Assembly: GCF_048077055.1 (NCBI RefSeq)
Contig: NZ_CP182236.1
Coordinates: forward strand, 2,542,001-2,606,000
DNA: 64,000 bases
Source: Egbenema bharatensis
GTDB lineage: Bacteria; Cyanobacteriota; Cyanobacteriia; Elainellales; Elainellaceae
Direction of reading: 5' to 3'
Shown: positions 8,767 through 17,862 of the stretch, piece after piece
How the letters are laid out: every line of letters starts with the position of its first letter
How positions within the stretch are numbered: position 1 is the first letter of the stretch
The notes under the pieces: generated by a model
Database searches by the model: none
Told to the model about the DNA's origin: nothing
What the model saw: only the letters and a program-made list of their open reading frames with translations
Made by a program: the position numbers and the translations under genes

Positions 8767-9108
8767 GAATGCTTAAACGCTCTCCGTGTACGTTAAATCT
8801 GCTCCGTAAATGGGCGAAGGCAATGGGCAAAGGTAGTGAGCCAAATCCAGGCACGAACAAAATGTGTAAAGACTTGCAAGAATATATTGCTGTTTAATTA
8901 CCTTTAGTCTACCAATCTCCTTTTCGTCTCGTCTAAAGTTCTGTAGCAGAAGTTTTAAGATTTGATTAATCTGCCCATTGGTAGGTACGGAATTCCCTAA
9001 AGCAGAGGCGAGCTTCCTTAAAAAATATCGGTATAAACCCTTTGAAACCGTTAAACTCCTGCCCCATTCCTTTACACTATGTAAAGAATCGTTCAGGAAT
9101 GGTGTTGA
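8767..9108. other. Divergent promoter region between VOC gene and zds
   Basis: A 342-bp A/T-rich spacer that must hold promoters for both neighbours. A 6-bp inverted repeat lies 22 bp before the zds start (see separate entry). No other feature is clear. Confidence 0.5.
9070..9086. promoter_or_regulatory. Inverted repeat CTTTAC-N5-GTAAAG upstream of zds
   Basis: A perfect 6-bp inverted repeat, CTTTACACTATGTAAAG, ends 22 bp before the zds ATG. It could be an operator or simply chance; no known consensus is matched. Confidence 0.3.
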
Positions 9109-10584
9109 ATGCGAGTTGCGATCGTTGGTGCTGGATTGGCGGGGTTAGCTGCTGCGATTGAATTGGCAGATGCCGGACAGGAAGTGGAAATCTTTGAAGC
9201 GCGATCGTTTGTCGGTGGCAAGGTTGGAAGCTGGGTCGATGCCAACGGCAATCACATTGAAATGGGGCTGCACGTTTTCTTCAACAACTACTACAACCTG
9301 TTTGCTCTGATGCAGAAAGTGGGAGCGTTTGAGAACCTGCTGCCGAAAGAGCACGTCCATACCTTCATCAATCGGGGGGGCGACGTTGGCAAGCTGGACT
9401 TTCGCTTCCTGCTCGGCGCACCGTTTCATGGACTCAAGGCTTTCTTTACCACCGGACAGTTGACTCCCCTGGACAAGCTGCAAAACGCGCTGGCTCTTGG
9501 CACTAGCCCGATCGTCCCTGGATTGGTGAACTACAACGCTGCAATGAAGTGGATTCGATCGCTCGATCGGATCAGCTTTGCTGATTGGTTCCGCAGTCAT
9601 GGGGGATCGCAAAACAGCCTGAAGCGAATGTGGGATCCGATCGCTCTGGCTCTGGGGTTCATTAATACTGAAGAAATTTCTGCCCGCTGTATGCTGACCA
9701 TCTTCATGATGTTTGCGGCCAAGACAGAAGCCTCCCGGCTCAACTTGCTGGCGGGTTCACCCGATGAGTATTTGCACAAGCCCATCCTGCGTTACCTCCA
9801 GGAGCGAGGCGTTCAAATCCACACACGCCGACAAACCCGTAGAATTCTGTTTGAGCAGAGTGAGCAAAAGGGACAGACTACCGTGACAGGGCTGGTCGTT
9901 GCCAATGGAGAAACAGAGGAAACGGTTACAGCCGATGTCTATCTCGCAGCCTGCGATGTGCCTGGAATTCAACGACTATTACCTGCGGAATGGCGCAAAT
10001 GGTCGGAATTTGACAATATTTACAAGCTAGAAGCCGTTCCAGTGGTAACGGTGCAGCTCCGCTTTGATGGCTGGGTTACCGAAATGGAGGATGCAGAACG
10101 GCGAAAGCAGCTCAATCAGGCGGCGGGAATTGACAATTTACTCTATAGTGCCGATGCCGATTTCTCCTGTTTCACAGATCTGGCTCTGTCTAGCCCCAGA
10201 AACTATTACCGGGAAGGGCAAGGATCGTTAATGCAGGTCGTCCTCACTCCTGGTGATCCATTCATTCGGATGAGCAATGAGGAGATCGCTCAACACGCCC
10301 TCAAGCAAATTCACGATCTCTTCCCATCTTCCCGCGATTTAACCATGACCTGGTTCAACGTCGTCAAGTTGGCTCAGTCCCTCTACCGCGAAAATCCGGG
10401 GATGGAACCTTACCGCCCTCCCCAAAAAACCCCCATTCCCAATTTCTTCCTGGCGGGTAGTTACACAGCACAGGACTACATCGATAGCATGGAAGGAGCC
10501 ACGATTTCCGGCAAGCAGGCGGCAGCGGCCATTCTGGAACCGATCGGATATCAAGTGCAGGGGTCAGGGCTGTTCAGGTACTAG
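9109..10584 (+). CDS. zds: 9,9'-di-cis-zeta-carotene desaturase
   Basis: Plant/cyanobacterial-type zeta-carotene desaturase (also called crtQ), which converts zeta-carotene to lycopene isomers at the thylakoid membrane and passes electrons to plastoquinone. The 491-residue protein opens with the FAD-binding Rossmann motif VAIVGAGLAGLAAAIELA followed by the Glu that holds the ribose (EIFEA). The GLHVFFNNYYNLFALMQKVG stretch is a hallmark of the PDS/ZDS family, and the C-terminal FAD contact FLAGSYTAQDYIDSMEGA is intact. Length is usual. The ATG at 9109 sits directly before the Rossmann strand. An SRPBCC gene follows 117 bp downstream, an arrangement I recall from other cyanobacteria. Confidence 0.96.
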   Translation: MRVAIVGAGLAGLAAAIELADAGQEVEIFEARSFVGGKVGSWVDANGNHIEMGLHVFFNNYYNLFALMQKVGAFENLLPKEHVHTFINRGGDVGKLDFRFLLGAPFHGLKAFFTTGQLTPLDKLQNALALGTSPIVPGLVNYNAAMKWIRSLDRISFADWFRSHGGSQNSLKRMWDPIALALGFINTEEISARCMLTIFMMFAAKTEASRLNLLAGSPDEYLHKPILRYLQERGVQIHTRRQTRRILFEQSEQKGQTTVTGLVVANGETEETVTADVYLAACDVPGIQRLLPAEWRKWSEFDNIYKLEAVPVVTVQLRFDGWVTEMEDAERRKQLNQAAGIDNLLYSADADFSCFTDLALSSPRNYYREGQGSLMQVVLTPGDPFIRMSNEEIAQHALKQIHDLFPSSRDLTMTWFNVVKLAQSLYRENPGMEPYRPPQKTPIPNFFLAGSYTAQDYIDSMEGATISGKQAAAAILEPIGYQVQGSGLFRY

Positions 10585-10659
10585 GATGATGAATCACACA
10601 GCCTGGATTACATCCCGTCGAGTTGGGTCATTCTAAACTCTGATCTCCAAAGATTCATC

Positions 10660-10701
10660 CATTCCCCCCTCCCTATTCCCCACTCCCCACTCCCCACTCC
10701 T
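10660..10701. repeat. CACTCCC heptamer tract before the SRPBCC gene
   Basis: Degenerate heptamers (CCCCTCC, CACTCCC) run up to the start codon at 10702. On the minus strand this reads as a GGGAGTG tract. Confidence 0.6.
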
Positions 10702-11148
10702 ATGACTGACTGGCTCGAGCACACCGTACAAGTTGAAGTTGAAACACCGATCGAACTGGTGTGGAGTTTGTGGTCTGACCTGGAGCAGATGCCACGCTGG
10801 ATGAAGTGGATTGATTCTGTGAAGGTGCTGGAGGATAATCCAGACTTATCTCGATGGAAGTTGGCATCGGGTGGCTTTGAGTTTAGCTGGCTCTCCCGCA
10901 TTACCAAACTGGTGACGCACCAAATTATTCAGTGGGAATCCGTGGATGGACTACCCAACCGGGGTGCGATTCGATTCTACGATCGCGGCGAACATAGCAT
11001 TGTCAAACTGACGGTTGCCTATGCAATTCCTGGGATTTTGGGCAAGCTAATGGACAATCTCTTCCTGGGTCGCATTGTCGAGTCAACGATTCAGGCAGAC
11101 CTCAATCGATTTCGTGAGTATGCCCTCAAATCTGCCCGCAAGCCATAG
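10702..11148 (+). CDS. SRPBCC family protein (polyketide cyclase/Coq10-like)
   Basis: A 148-residue START-like protein. The first strand VQVEVETPIELVWSLWSDLEQMPRWMKWI is the classic opening of SRPBCC/cyclase-dehydrase proteins, followed by FSWLSRITKL and a long C-terminal helix (STIQADLNRFREYALKSA). Such proteins bind hydrophobic ligands in a deep cavity. Because the gene follows zds on the same strand, a role in binding carotenoids or quinones is plausible but unproven. Its stop codon lies at the edge of an ATAGAT tandem repeat, so the exact C-terminus may be repeat-derived. Confidence 0.85.
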   Translation: MTDWLEHTVQVEVETPIELVWSLWSDLEQMPRWMKWIDSVKVLEDNPDLSRWKLASGGFEFSWLSRITKLVTHQIIQWESVDGLPNRGAIRFYDRGEHSIVKLTVAYAIPGILGKLMDNLFLGRIVESTIQADLNRFREYALKSARKP

Positions 11149-11168
11149 ATATAGATATAGATATAGAT
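11145..11168. repeat. ATAGAT hexamer tandem repeat
   Basis: Four perfect head-to-tail copies of ATAGAT, beginning at the stop codon of the SRPBCC gene and followed by degenerate copies (ATAGGTATATAG). Confidence 0.85.
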
Positions 11169-11324
11169 ATAGGTATATAGCTATCCTCCGTAGGATTTGA
11201 ACGGGGTGCAGGGGTAAAACCCTGGCGTGGGGGCGTTGCCCCTACCCCCTTGTTCACAAACAATTTGTGAACGCTATAGGTATAGATGAAGTTGGGACAG
11301 TGGGCCAGATTAGTCCCTAGTTTT

Positions 11325-11738
11325 TTAATCCCTGATCTCAATTTCCCAGCCCAGAGCCTCAGCAATTTGGTGGGGAAGGGATAGGGGGTTAAACGGTTTG
11401 GCGATCGTTTTGATCACACCGAGCTGAACCAATTGACTTTGCTTAACGTTTGGCTTGGCAGTTAATAGGACAACTGGAATCGAACCCTCAAATTGACCAT
11501 TCAAGCGTTCTAAAAACTCAAAGCCATCCATTTCAGGCATCATCAAGTCAAGTAGGATTGCGTCAGGTAACTGTTCCGTAATCCGCATCAACCCCTCTAC
11601 CCCTGATGCAGCTTCGGCAACCTTCCAACCTCCCAATTCTTGCAAACAAGTCTGTACCACTTCTCGAATGTGGTCTTCATCTTCAATGATCAAGATTTGT
11701 TTAGTGGATGTCTCCATCGCGGCAATGACCATATCCAT
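11325..11738 (-). CDS. Single-domain response regulator (CheY-like receiver)
   Basis: A 137-residue stand-alone receiver domain. The acidic pair is Glu19-Asp20 (LIIEDED), the phospho-acceptor Asp64 in LLDLMMPEMDG, the switch Thr93 in LLTAKP and the conserved Lys114 in IAKPFNP. All key residues are present, so it should be phosphorylatable. There is no output domain, so it would act by protein contact or in a phosphorelay. No histidine kinase is adjacent; the orphan kinase at 5.7-7.9 kb is a possible but untested partner. The ATG at 11738 gives a 7-residue lead before a second possible start (METSTK). Confidence 0.9.
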   Translation of the reverse strand: MDMVIAAMETSTKQILIIEDEDHIREVVQTCLQELGGWKVAEAASGVEGLMRITEQLPDAILLDLMMPEMDGFEFLERLNGQFEGSIPVVLLTAKPNVKQSQLVQLGVIKTIAKPFNPLSLPHQIAEALGWEIEIRD

Positions 11739-11879
11739 GATTCAACCTATGCATTGGCAGGACTGGAACCCACTCCGAGAACTGGACAGGGCTTCAGAAT
11801 AAAAGTTTTGAAAGGTTCGGCGGGGTACTAATTAGTTAAAAAGTAGTTGAAGCAATGCCCAACCGGATTACCGGCCGGA

Positions 11880-12362
11880 CTAGCAGCATTCAGCATTTAG
11901 AACATTGGACTGCTCCAGACACCGATCGTCTGATGTGACTTGAACCGCGATCGTCTGTCGCTGGATTCTGCCCGATTTAGGTAAAACCAGCATCAGCACG
12001 TTATCTTGCAGCTTGACTTGAACCGATTCTGGATGAACCGCGATCGGCAACGGAATCAAGTTTTGGATAGAACTGGCACTGAAATAACCCTCAACATCAC
12101 AGGCGATCGGTTTACCTTGAATCACCGCTGTTTCTGGTGAAACTTTAACTTTCAGATCAACCAAAGTTTCAGGCATCTGAACCCGGAGAGTTACATCCGT
12201 CTCCGTCTCATGAATCGTAATATCTGCAATCCAGGTTGAACCACTGCTACCAACCCAAATTGTTGATGCTTGCTCGTAGGAAGACGCTTCTGACAGGATT
12301 TCCTGAACCGTTTGATACAAGCTGTTCAGCATTTGCCAAGATTGCCACTGTGTAAAAGACAT
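11880..12362 (-). CDS. Hsp20/alpha-crystallin-like protein
   Basis: A 160-residue protein with an N-terminal helical region (about 1-40) and a beta-rich domain (about 50-145). The sequence VTLRVQMPETLVDLKVKVSPETAVIQGK followed by QNLIPLPIAVHPESVQVKLQDNVLMLVLPK has the strand order of an alpha-crystallin domain, and the ending VLMLVLPK replaces the usual GVLxVxLPK. It differs enough from standard class A Hsp20 that it may be a divergent family member. Small heat-shock proteins hold unfolding clients. No operon partner. Divergence suggests caution about chaperone activity. Confidence 0.65.
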   Translation of the reverse strand: MSFTQWQSWQMLNSLYQTVQEILSEASSYEQASTIWVGSSGSTWIADITIHETETDVTLRVQMPETLVDLKVKVSPETAVIQGKPIACDVEGYFSASSIQNLIPLPIAVHPESVQVKLQDNVLMLVLPKSGRIQRQTIAVQVTSDDRCLEQSNVLNAECC

Positions 12363-12591
12363 AGTTCACGCTTCGGGATATTACCACTCGTTTCGTGTCT
12401 ACAAAAACCATTCATGGCGCAGACCAATCAAAGCCAACTTTCCCCACTCCAGGGAAAGCAGTATCTCAAATGGCTATGTCTTCCAGACTATGAAAAGAAA
12501 ATAAAGAAGTTATAAAGATGGAGGGGGAGGAAGGGGGGTTGGGGCGAATCGCAATCCGCCCGTACCAGAAGTGGGAAGTGAGGCGAAAGTG

Positions 12592-13899
12592 CTATCTTCC
12601 CTGCGGAATTGCCTTCGACAGAACAAAATACAGAATCACAGCGGCAATGATGCCGTTGATGGGGGCAATGCCAAATCCAGCCTGAGATGAGAAATAGGCG
12701 ATCGCAGAGGCTAATACATAGGCAATAATTCCAGCCCAGTTAAATGCAGGTTGGCGTTGGTCGAGGGATGGAAAACCGCCGCGACGGTGCAGCCAGAAAT
12801 CAGCCATGATGATACCGCCCACGGGGGGAATAAAGGTGCCCAGCAAGATCAGGTAGCTGACCAGGTTTTCGTAGATACCGCTCAAGGACAGGATCAGGGC
12901 GATGGTTGCACCACCCAAGACAAACCAGGTGCGCTTGTTGGTGCGGAACATATGAGAACCAGCCACCGAGAAGGCGTAGATGGTGTTGTCCTGAGTCGTC
13001 CACATATTCAAGAACAGCAGAATTAAGCCCCCCAGCAACAGACCTTGATAGGCCATAACCTGCACAATATCGGAGCTATCAGCAATATCAGCAACGCCCG
13101 AATAGACCAGGGCGCAGAAAGCTCCCGTAAAAATCAAAAATCCGTTGGCAAAAAAGAAGGCGGCCAGTGTGCTCGTCCAGGCAGTCTTAGTCGAATCGGC
13201 AAAGCGGCTCCAGTTGGTTGACTGGGTTCCACCGGAGATGAACGTACCAACAATGATGGTCAGGGCTGCCCCAATGCTCATCTCCCCGGCAGGGGTAATG
13301 GACTGGAGTCCTTCCAATCCACCCACTTCTCCGGTAGCGATCGACAAACTCCAGACCATTAAAATCAGCATGGCTGGAACGGCAAGGCGGCTTAACCAAT
13401 CCATGGCCCGATAGCCAATGTAGGCTGTACTGCAAAAGAAATAGGTAAAAAATAGAATCGTCAGCCAGTTCCAGGATGTAGGAACCCCGGCCAGTTTATT
13501 CAGCAAATCGGCAATCAGCGCAGAGCCCCACGCATACCAGCCAATCTGTGTAAAGCCCAAAATAAAATCAACCCAGCGCGACCCCACACTGCCAAAGCTA
13601 AACCGAGCCATTAACACCGTCGTTAACCCGGTTTTAGCAGCAATATAAGCTAACCCTGCGGCATACAGTCCCAAGATTAAGTTGCCAACCAGAATCAACC
13701 CCACTAGATCGGGGAAGAAACGAAATTGTGGACCAACTAATCCACCTGCAAATAATGTGCCAGAGTACAGCGTAAATCCCATCAAAATGGGAGCGAGTGA
13801 CCAGATTGATCGCCGCGCTTCGGGCGGAACCGCACTGAGGGGATAATCCTCTCCTGCCTGCGATCGATCGATTGATTGCGCCCGTGAAAACACATTCAT
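12592..13899 (-). CDS. NCS1-family permease (cytosine permease-like)
   Basis: A 435-residue transporter with about twelve membrane segments, of the nucleobase-cation-symport-1 family. The N-terminus PLSAVPPEARRSIWSLAPIL and the segment GLTTVLMARFSFG are typical of CodB-like cytosine/purine permeases; ISGGTQSTNWSRFADST in the middle and LGTFIPPVGGIIMADFW near the end are conserved NCS1 segments. It should bring a nucleobase or related heterocycle into the cell with H+ or Na+. A GTA-N8-TAC (NtcA-like) pattern lies 6 bp upstream of the start, too close to be a normal activator site. A second NCS1 permease, of a different subgroup, lies at 62.1-63.4 kb. Confidence 0.9.
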   Translation of the reverse strand: MNVFSRAQSIDRSQAGEDYPLSAVPPEARRSIWSLAPILMGFTLYSGTLFAGGLVGPQFRFFPDLVGLILVGNLILGLYAAGLAYIAAKTGLTTVLMARFSFGSVGSRWVDFILGFTQIGWYAWGSALIADLLNKLAGVPTSWNWLTILFFTYFFCSTAYIGYRAMDWLSRLAVPAMLILMVWSLSIATGEVGGLEGLQSITPAGEMSIGAALTIIVGTFISGGTQSTNWSRFADSTKTAWTSTLAAFFFANGFLIFTGAFCALVYSGVADIADSSDIVQVMAYQGLLLGGLILLFLNMWTTQDNTIYAFSVAGSHMFRTNKRTWFVLGGATIALILSLSGIYENLVSYLILLGTFIPPVGGIIMADFWLHRRGGFPSLDQRQPAFNWAGIIAYVLASAIAYFSSQAGFGIAPINGIIAAVILYFVLSKAIPQGR

Positions 13900-14209
13900 T
13901 AGCTGTAGATCCCTTTACGTTTTCTTTGTAAATTCCTGCGAAAACCATTGTCTGCCGTTGCAGAAGCTTAGATGGTATTGCAAATCACCGTCATTGAGAT
14001 AGGAAATTGGAGTGAACAGGCTAAATTGAAGCGACTCTTTGACCCTTCACCCACTGCCGTGTCTGTCCATCTTCTACCCTGTGTATGATGGACTGATTGT
14101 ACAAGTTGAATGCTTTAATTCTCCCGGAGTCCTCACCCCTCACCTCATGGGCTTCCACAACACGCGATAGCATGATGACATAGAGGGAAGCTCAGATCAT
14201 GGCTGGATT
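13900..14209. other. Divergent spacer, NCS1 permease / LapA-like gene
   Basis: 310 bp without a gene. It must contain promoters for both flanking genes. A GTAGATCCCTTTAC sequence (13905-13918) fits the loose NtcA pattern GTA-N8-TAC, but its position argues against function. Nothing else stands out. Confidence 0.4.
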
Positions 14210-15397
14210 ATGGCTAGATTAACGTTATTTCTATTTATACTTGTGGTTTTGGTGATTCTGGTTTTATCGAACCTGTCACCGACGATCGCCTTAACGATTT
14301 TAGGGATCAGAACCCTGGCCCTGCCGCTGGGGGTGTGGGTCGTAGGGGCGATCGGAGCTGGAGCATTGACGACATTACTCCTGTCGCTTTTGTTCAACCT
14401 GTCCCGTCCCTCAACTGGCCGTTACTCTAGCCGTGCCAATCCGCGTCGTGTTGCCGGAGGTTCATCTCGCCCCTGGACTGCCTGGACGGATCGAGATCCT
14501 CAACCCGTTGGCAAACCTTCTGGTGCAGCAGGGTCAACCCATAGCCGCCTGGATGATGATTGGGAAGCCGATCGCCAAGGCAGGGATGAATGGGAGAATT
14601 GGAGCGATGATAGAAGGACGAGCACTCAAACCTTTGAATCAGCTCCGGGTGAACCAGTCCCGCGCAACCCATCTTTTGAACCCCGAACTGAAATTCGAGA
14701 TCGGGAGGATGAGGATTGGGCAAACTGGGAAGGCTATGCCGATGAGGGAGACGATCGAGAAGAATTTGAGGCCCGCCGGGATACCGATCGCAGGTTTGAT
14801 CGCCGGGATACCGATCGCCGGGATACCGATCGCCGGGATACCGACTTCGAGTTAACCGATCGCCCCGATCGTCCAGTTCGCCCCACGCCACCCCGCACCG
14901 ACTTTGAATCCCCCCAAACTCCTGAAACCCGTCGGCAGGAAGGCTCGGTCTATTCCTATGGCTATCGTCGCCCCAGTCAGCCATCCCCCAGTCCAAACGA
15001 GGATTGGCCAGATGCAGTCAGTGATTCAGACGATCGCTCCTACGACTCCCTGGATGATGATCGGGATGATTCCTCCAGAGAGCCTTTCCCTGACGATCGT
15101 TCCCCTGCTCGTCGCCCTGCTGCCAAACCCGATCAAGTCTACGATGCCGATTATCGGGTGATTGTCCCTCCCTATCGTCCTGACCCAGAATCCTTTAGTC
15201 CTGCCCCAGAACCTGACCCTGCATCTTCTTTCAATGCACCGGATTCCCTTGATTTTGCTGAAGAGGAGGATGATTCGATCGAGGAACCCGTGATGCCCAG
15301 CATTGAGGCAATTTATGGACTTGAGGATGACGACGACGATGAAGACGAAGTTGAAATTTGGGATGAGGATTGGGGGGTGGAGGATAACCCGAATTAG
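14210..15397 (+). CDS. Membrane protein with LapA-like N-terminus and long acidic disordered tail
   Basis: A 395-residue protein. Residues 1-66 hold two membrane segments separated by a short turn (LTLFLFILVVLVILVL, then LGVWVVGAIGAGALTTLLLS), the layout of the LapA/DUF1049 domain. From about 70 onward the chain is low-complexity: rich in Asp, Arg, Pro and Ser, with three RRDTD units encoded by a perfect 15-bp DNA tandem (14798-14842), and a very acidic end (EDDDDDEDEVEIWDED). The tail is surely disordered and cytoplasmic. A role in membrane organisation or as a scaffold is only a guess. The high density of GATCG in the tail suggests growth by HIP1-type repeats. Confidence 0.75.
   Translation: MARLTLFLFILVVLVILVLSNLSPTIALTILGIRTLALPLGVWVVGAIGAGALTTLLLSLLFNLSRPSTGRYSSRANPRRVAGGSSRPWTAWTDRDPQPVGKPSGAAGSTHSRLDDDWEADRQGRDEWENWSDDRRTSTQTFESAPGEPVPRNPSFEPRTEIRDREDEDWANWEGYADEGDDREEFEARRDTDRRFDRRDTDRRDTDRRDTDFELTDRPDRPVRPTPPRTDFESPQTPETRRQEGSVYSYGYRRPSQPSPSPNEDWPDAVSDSDDRSYDSLDDDRDDSSREPFPDDRSPARRPAAKPDQVYDADYRVIVPPYRPDPESFSPAPEPDPASSFNAPDSLDFAEEEDDSIEEPVMPSIEAIYGLEDDDDDEDEVEIWDEDWGVEDNPN
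14798..14842 (+). repeat. Three perfect copies of a 15-bp coding repeat
   Basis: Unit GATCGCCGGGATACC, three copies in tandem, in frame within the acidic-tail protein and encoding the RRDTD repeats. A diverged fourth copy lies just upstream (14773-14790). Confidence 0.9.
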
Positions 15398-15526
15398 GCG
15401 ATCGTCCCCAATCAGTAGTCCCAGCACTGTCCCTGTACTGATTACTTTATTAATGAGTTGAGACGGAATTGCATCCAAAGATTAGCAGCATCAAGCAAAG
15501 TAAGACCATCAAGCTAAAGTAAGACA

Positions 15527-16117
15527 ATGGCTACTCTAACGCTCCCACTCAAGTTGGATCTCAATCAGGTTCATCTATCCGATGAGCAGTTCTATCAGCT
15601 TTGCATCAGCAACCCTGATCTCAACATTGAACGCAGTGCTACAGGAGTGTTGATTGTCATGTCTCCAATCGGTGGTGAGAGCGGCAATCGAGAAATGGAG
15701 CTTGGAATTGACCTGGGACTCTGGAATCGGCAAACTCAACTAGGAAAAGTTTTTAGTTCCTCTACCATGTTTAAACTGCCCAATGGTGGAAGCCGTTCGC
15801 CCGATGCCGCCTGGGTAAAACTGGAACGTTGGCAAGCCCTACCTCCAGAGCAACGCCAAAAATTCCCGCCGATCGCCCCGGACTTTGTGATTGAATTGCG
15901 CTCTCGAACCGACAGTCTATCCTTGCTTCAAGAAAAAATGCAGGAATATATCAATGGTGGAGTGCGTCTTGGATGGATGTTGAATCCGCAAGATCAGCAG
16001 GTAGAAATTTATCGTCAGGGGCAGGAAAAAGAAGTGCGAGCGTTGCCCACTCAGCTTTCGGGGGAAGGAGTTTTACCAGGCTTTGTTTTACAGGTCGATC
16101 GGTTTGTAGAGATATAG
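15527..16117 (+). CDS. Uma2 family endonuclease (DUF820)
   Basis: A 196-residue protein of the Uma2/DUF820 family, PD-(D/E)XK-type putative nucleases that are highly amplified in cyanobacteria. Seen: FYQLCISNPDLNIERSATG, then GSRSPDAAWVKLERW with the conserved SPD-A, then FVIELRSRTDSLSLLQEKM where the canonical E-x-x-S-x-(T/S)D-S-L pattern supplies catalytic acid residues, and the final strand GWMLNPQDQQVEIYRQGQ. All core motifs are present and length is usual. The natural role is unclear; it is neither part of a recognisable toxin-antitoxin pair here nor close to mobile genes. It precedes ahcY by 118 bp. Confidence 0.92.
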   Translation: MATLTLPLKLDLNQVHLSDEQFYQLCISNPDLNIERSATGVLIVMSPIGGESGNREMELGIDLGLWNRQTQLGKVFSSSTMFKLPNGGSRSPDAAWVKLERWQALPPEQRQKFPPIAPDFVIELRSRTDSLSLLQEKMQEYINGGVRLGWMLNPQDQQVEIYRQGQEKEVRALPTQLSGEGVLPGFVLQVDRFVEI

Positions 16118-16235
16118 TCTGACTAAGTTAAGTAATGAATCCGTATATTTCCGCTCTACGGATAGCTGATCGGTAGCTCATCAGATAAGCTAGGTTAAAG
16201 CAGTTTCCAAAGTTACAAATTATTGCGGACTCTAC

Positions 16236-17506
16236 ATGGTAGCAACACAAGTCAAACACGATGTTAAAGACCTTTCCCTCGCCCCCTTGGGGAAGCAGCG
16301 CATTGAGTGGGCAGGACGCGAAATGCCCGTTCTTCGGCAAATTCAAGAGCGGTTTGCTCAAGAAAAACCGTTAGCGGGTATTCGTCTCGTTGCCTGCTGC
16401 CACGTCACCACTGAAACCGCACATTTGGCGATCGCCCTCAAAAATGCTGGGGCAGATGCCCTGTTGATTGCCAGCAATCCCCTCTCTACACAGGATGATG
16501 TGGCAGCCAGCTTGGTAATGGATTACGGGATTTCAGTTTTCGCTCAGAAAGGGGAAGACAATGACACCTACCATCGTCATGTGAATATTGCCCTGGATCA
16601 TCGCCCGAATATCATTATTGATGACGGCAGTGACGTAGTCGCAACGCTGATTCAGGAACGCAAGCATCAACTGCCTGACCTGATTGGTACCACGGAAGAA
16701 ACCACGACGGGAATCGTTCGCCTCAAGGCCATGCTCAACGATGGGGTTCTCACCTTCCCCGCCATGAACGTGAACGATGCGGATACGAAGCACTTCTTTG
16801 ATAACCGCTACGGTACAGGTCAATCAACATTAGATGGTATTATCCGCGCCACGAATATTCTACTGGCGGGTAAAACGATCGTTGTGGCTGGCTATGGCTG
16901 GTGCGGTAAGGGAACGGCTCTGCGGCCCGGGGCATGGGCGGTAATGTGATTGTGACGGAAGTGGATCCAGTCCGGGCGATCGAAGCGACGATGGATGGAT
17001 TCCGGGTGATGCCGATGGATCTGGCGGCTCCGCTGGGCGATCTGTTCGTGACGGTAACGGGCAACAAGCACGTGATCCGGGGTGAGCATTTTGAAGTGAT
17101 GAAGGACGGGGCGATCGTCTGCAACTCTGGTCACTTTGATATTGAGATTGATCTGAAAGCCCTCAAGGGCATGGCAACGGAAGTGAAGCAAGTTCGTAAC
17201 TTCACGGAAGAATACCGTCTAAACAATGGTAAGTCAGTTGTCGTCCTGGGTGAAGGTCGTCTGGTGAACTTGGCGGCAGCGGAAGGCCACCCCAGCGCAG
17301 TGATGGACATGAGCTTTGCCAATCAGGCCCTCGCCTGTGAGTACCTGGTGCAAAACAAAGGCAAGCTGGAACCGGGGATGTATGCCATTCCGACTGAACT
17401 GGATCAAGAAATTGCGCGCTTGAAGCTTCAGGCCATGGGAATTGCGATCGACAATCTGACTCCGGCGCAGTTGGAGTACATGAACTCCTGGACAGCGGGA
17501 ACCTAA
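16236..17506 (+). CDS. ahcY: Adenosylhomocysteinase, reading frame broken by one apparent base deletion
   Basis: AhcY splits S-adenosylhomocysteine to adenosine and homocysteine and so keeps methylation going; it is normally indispensable. As read, the frame starting at ATG 16236 stops at 16949, and a second frame starting at 16934 carries the rest. The break lies inside the NAD-binding motif: after VVAGYGWCGKGTALR the family has ARGMGGNVIVTE, but the sequence gives PGAWAVM then stop. Adding one G at about 16925 (CGGCCCGG to CGGGCCCGG) restores an uninterrupted 423-residue protein, the usual size for cyanobacteria. Both halves are otherwise perfectly conserved, which favours a sequencing error over a dead gene. 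Confidence 0.92.
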
Positions 17507-17862
17507 CCCGTTGGACGATATCGGTATAACAGGATGTTTGAGGAGTAGCCTGTTGTATCTTTGCCCGTTGATCCCCCCTAGCCTCTCTTGAAAAGGGGGA
17601 ACCGAACTCAAAGTCCCCCTTATTAAGGGGGATTTAGGGGGATCTGAGCCGTTTTGCTACCAACCGCAGGACTTTTAGAACATCCTCCAAAGTTACTCAC
17701 TTCACCAGGCTGTCGTTTTTGGTAAAGCGATCATTAATTGGCAGCCGAATCAGGGTGTGATGATTAAATTGGGGCGTTCCAGACAACGCCCCTCTTCCAT
17801 AGGTCTGCAACCCATTCACAGATCCTTGCCTTGGCACCCTCCCTATTAAGTAGAGAACGATC
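17507..17862. other. 356-bp spacer with an inverted-end repeat
   Basis: Holds the GATCCCCCTA...TAGGGGGATC element at 17570-17644. The rest, including about 160 bp before the ExoD-like gene, shows no gene or clear signal beyond short A/T tracts. Confidence 0.5.
17570..17644. repeat. Dispersed repeat C: 75-bp element with GATCCCCC...GGGGGATC ends
   Basis: Starts GATCCCCCCTAG and ends TTTAGGGGGATC, with an internal AAAAGGGGGA / TCCCCCTTATT pair that could fold into a hairpin. A related 109-bp copy lies at 57817-57925. No transposase; such elements are common in cyanobacterial spacers. Confidence 0.75.

Noticed and set aside
11185..11265. Possible tRNA-like fold near the GGATTTGAAC sequence
   Set aside because: No matching acceptor stem or anticodon arm could be built around it.
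13905..13918. NtcA-like site GTA-N8-TAC before the NCS1 permease gene
   Set aside because: It lies only 6 bp from the start codon, too close for an activator site, and the pattern is loose enough to occur by chance many times in 64 kb.
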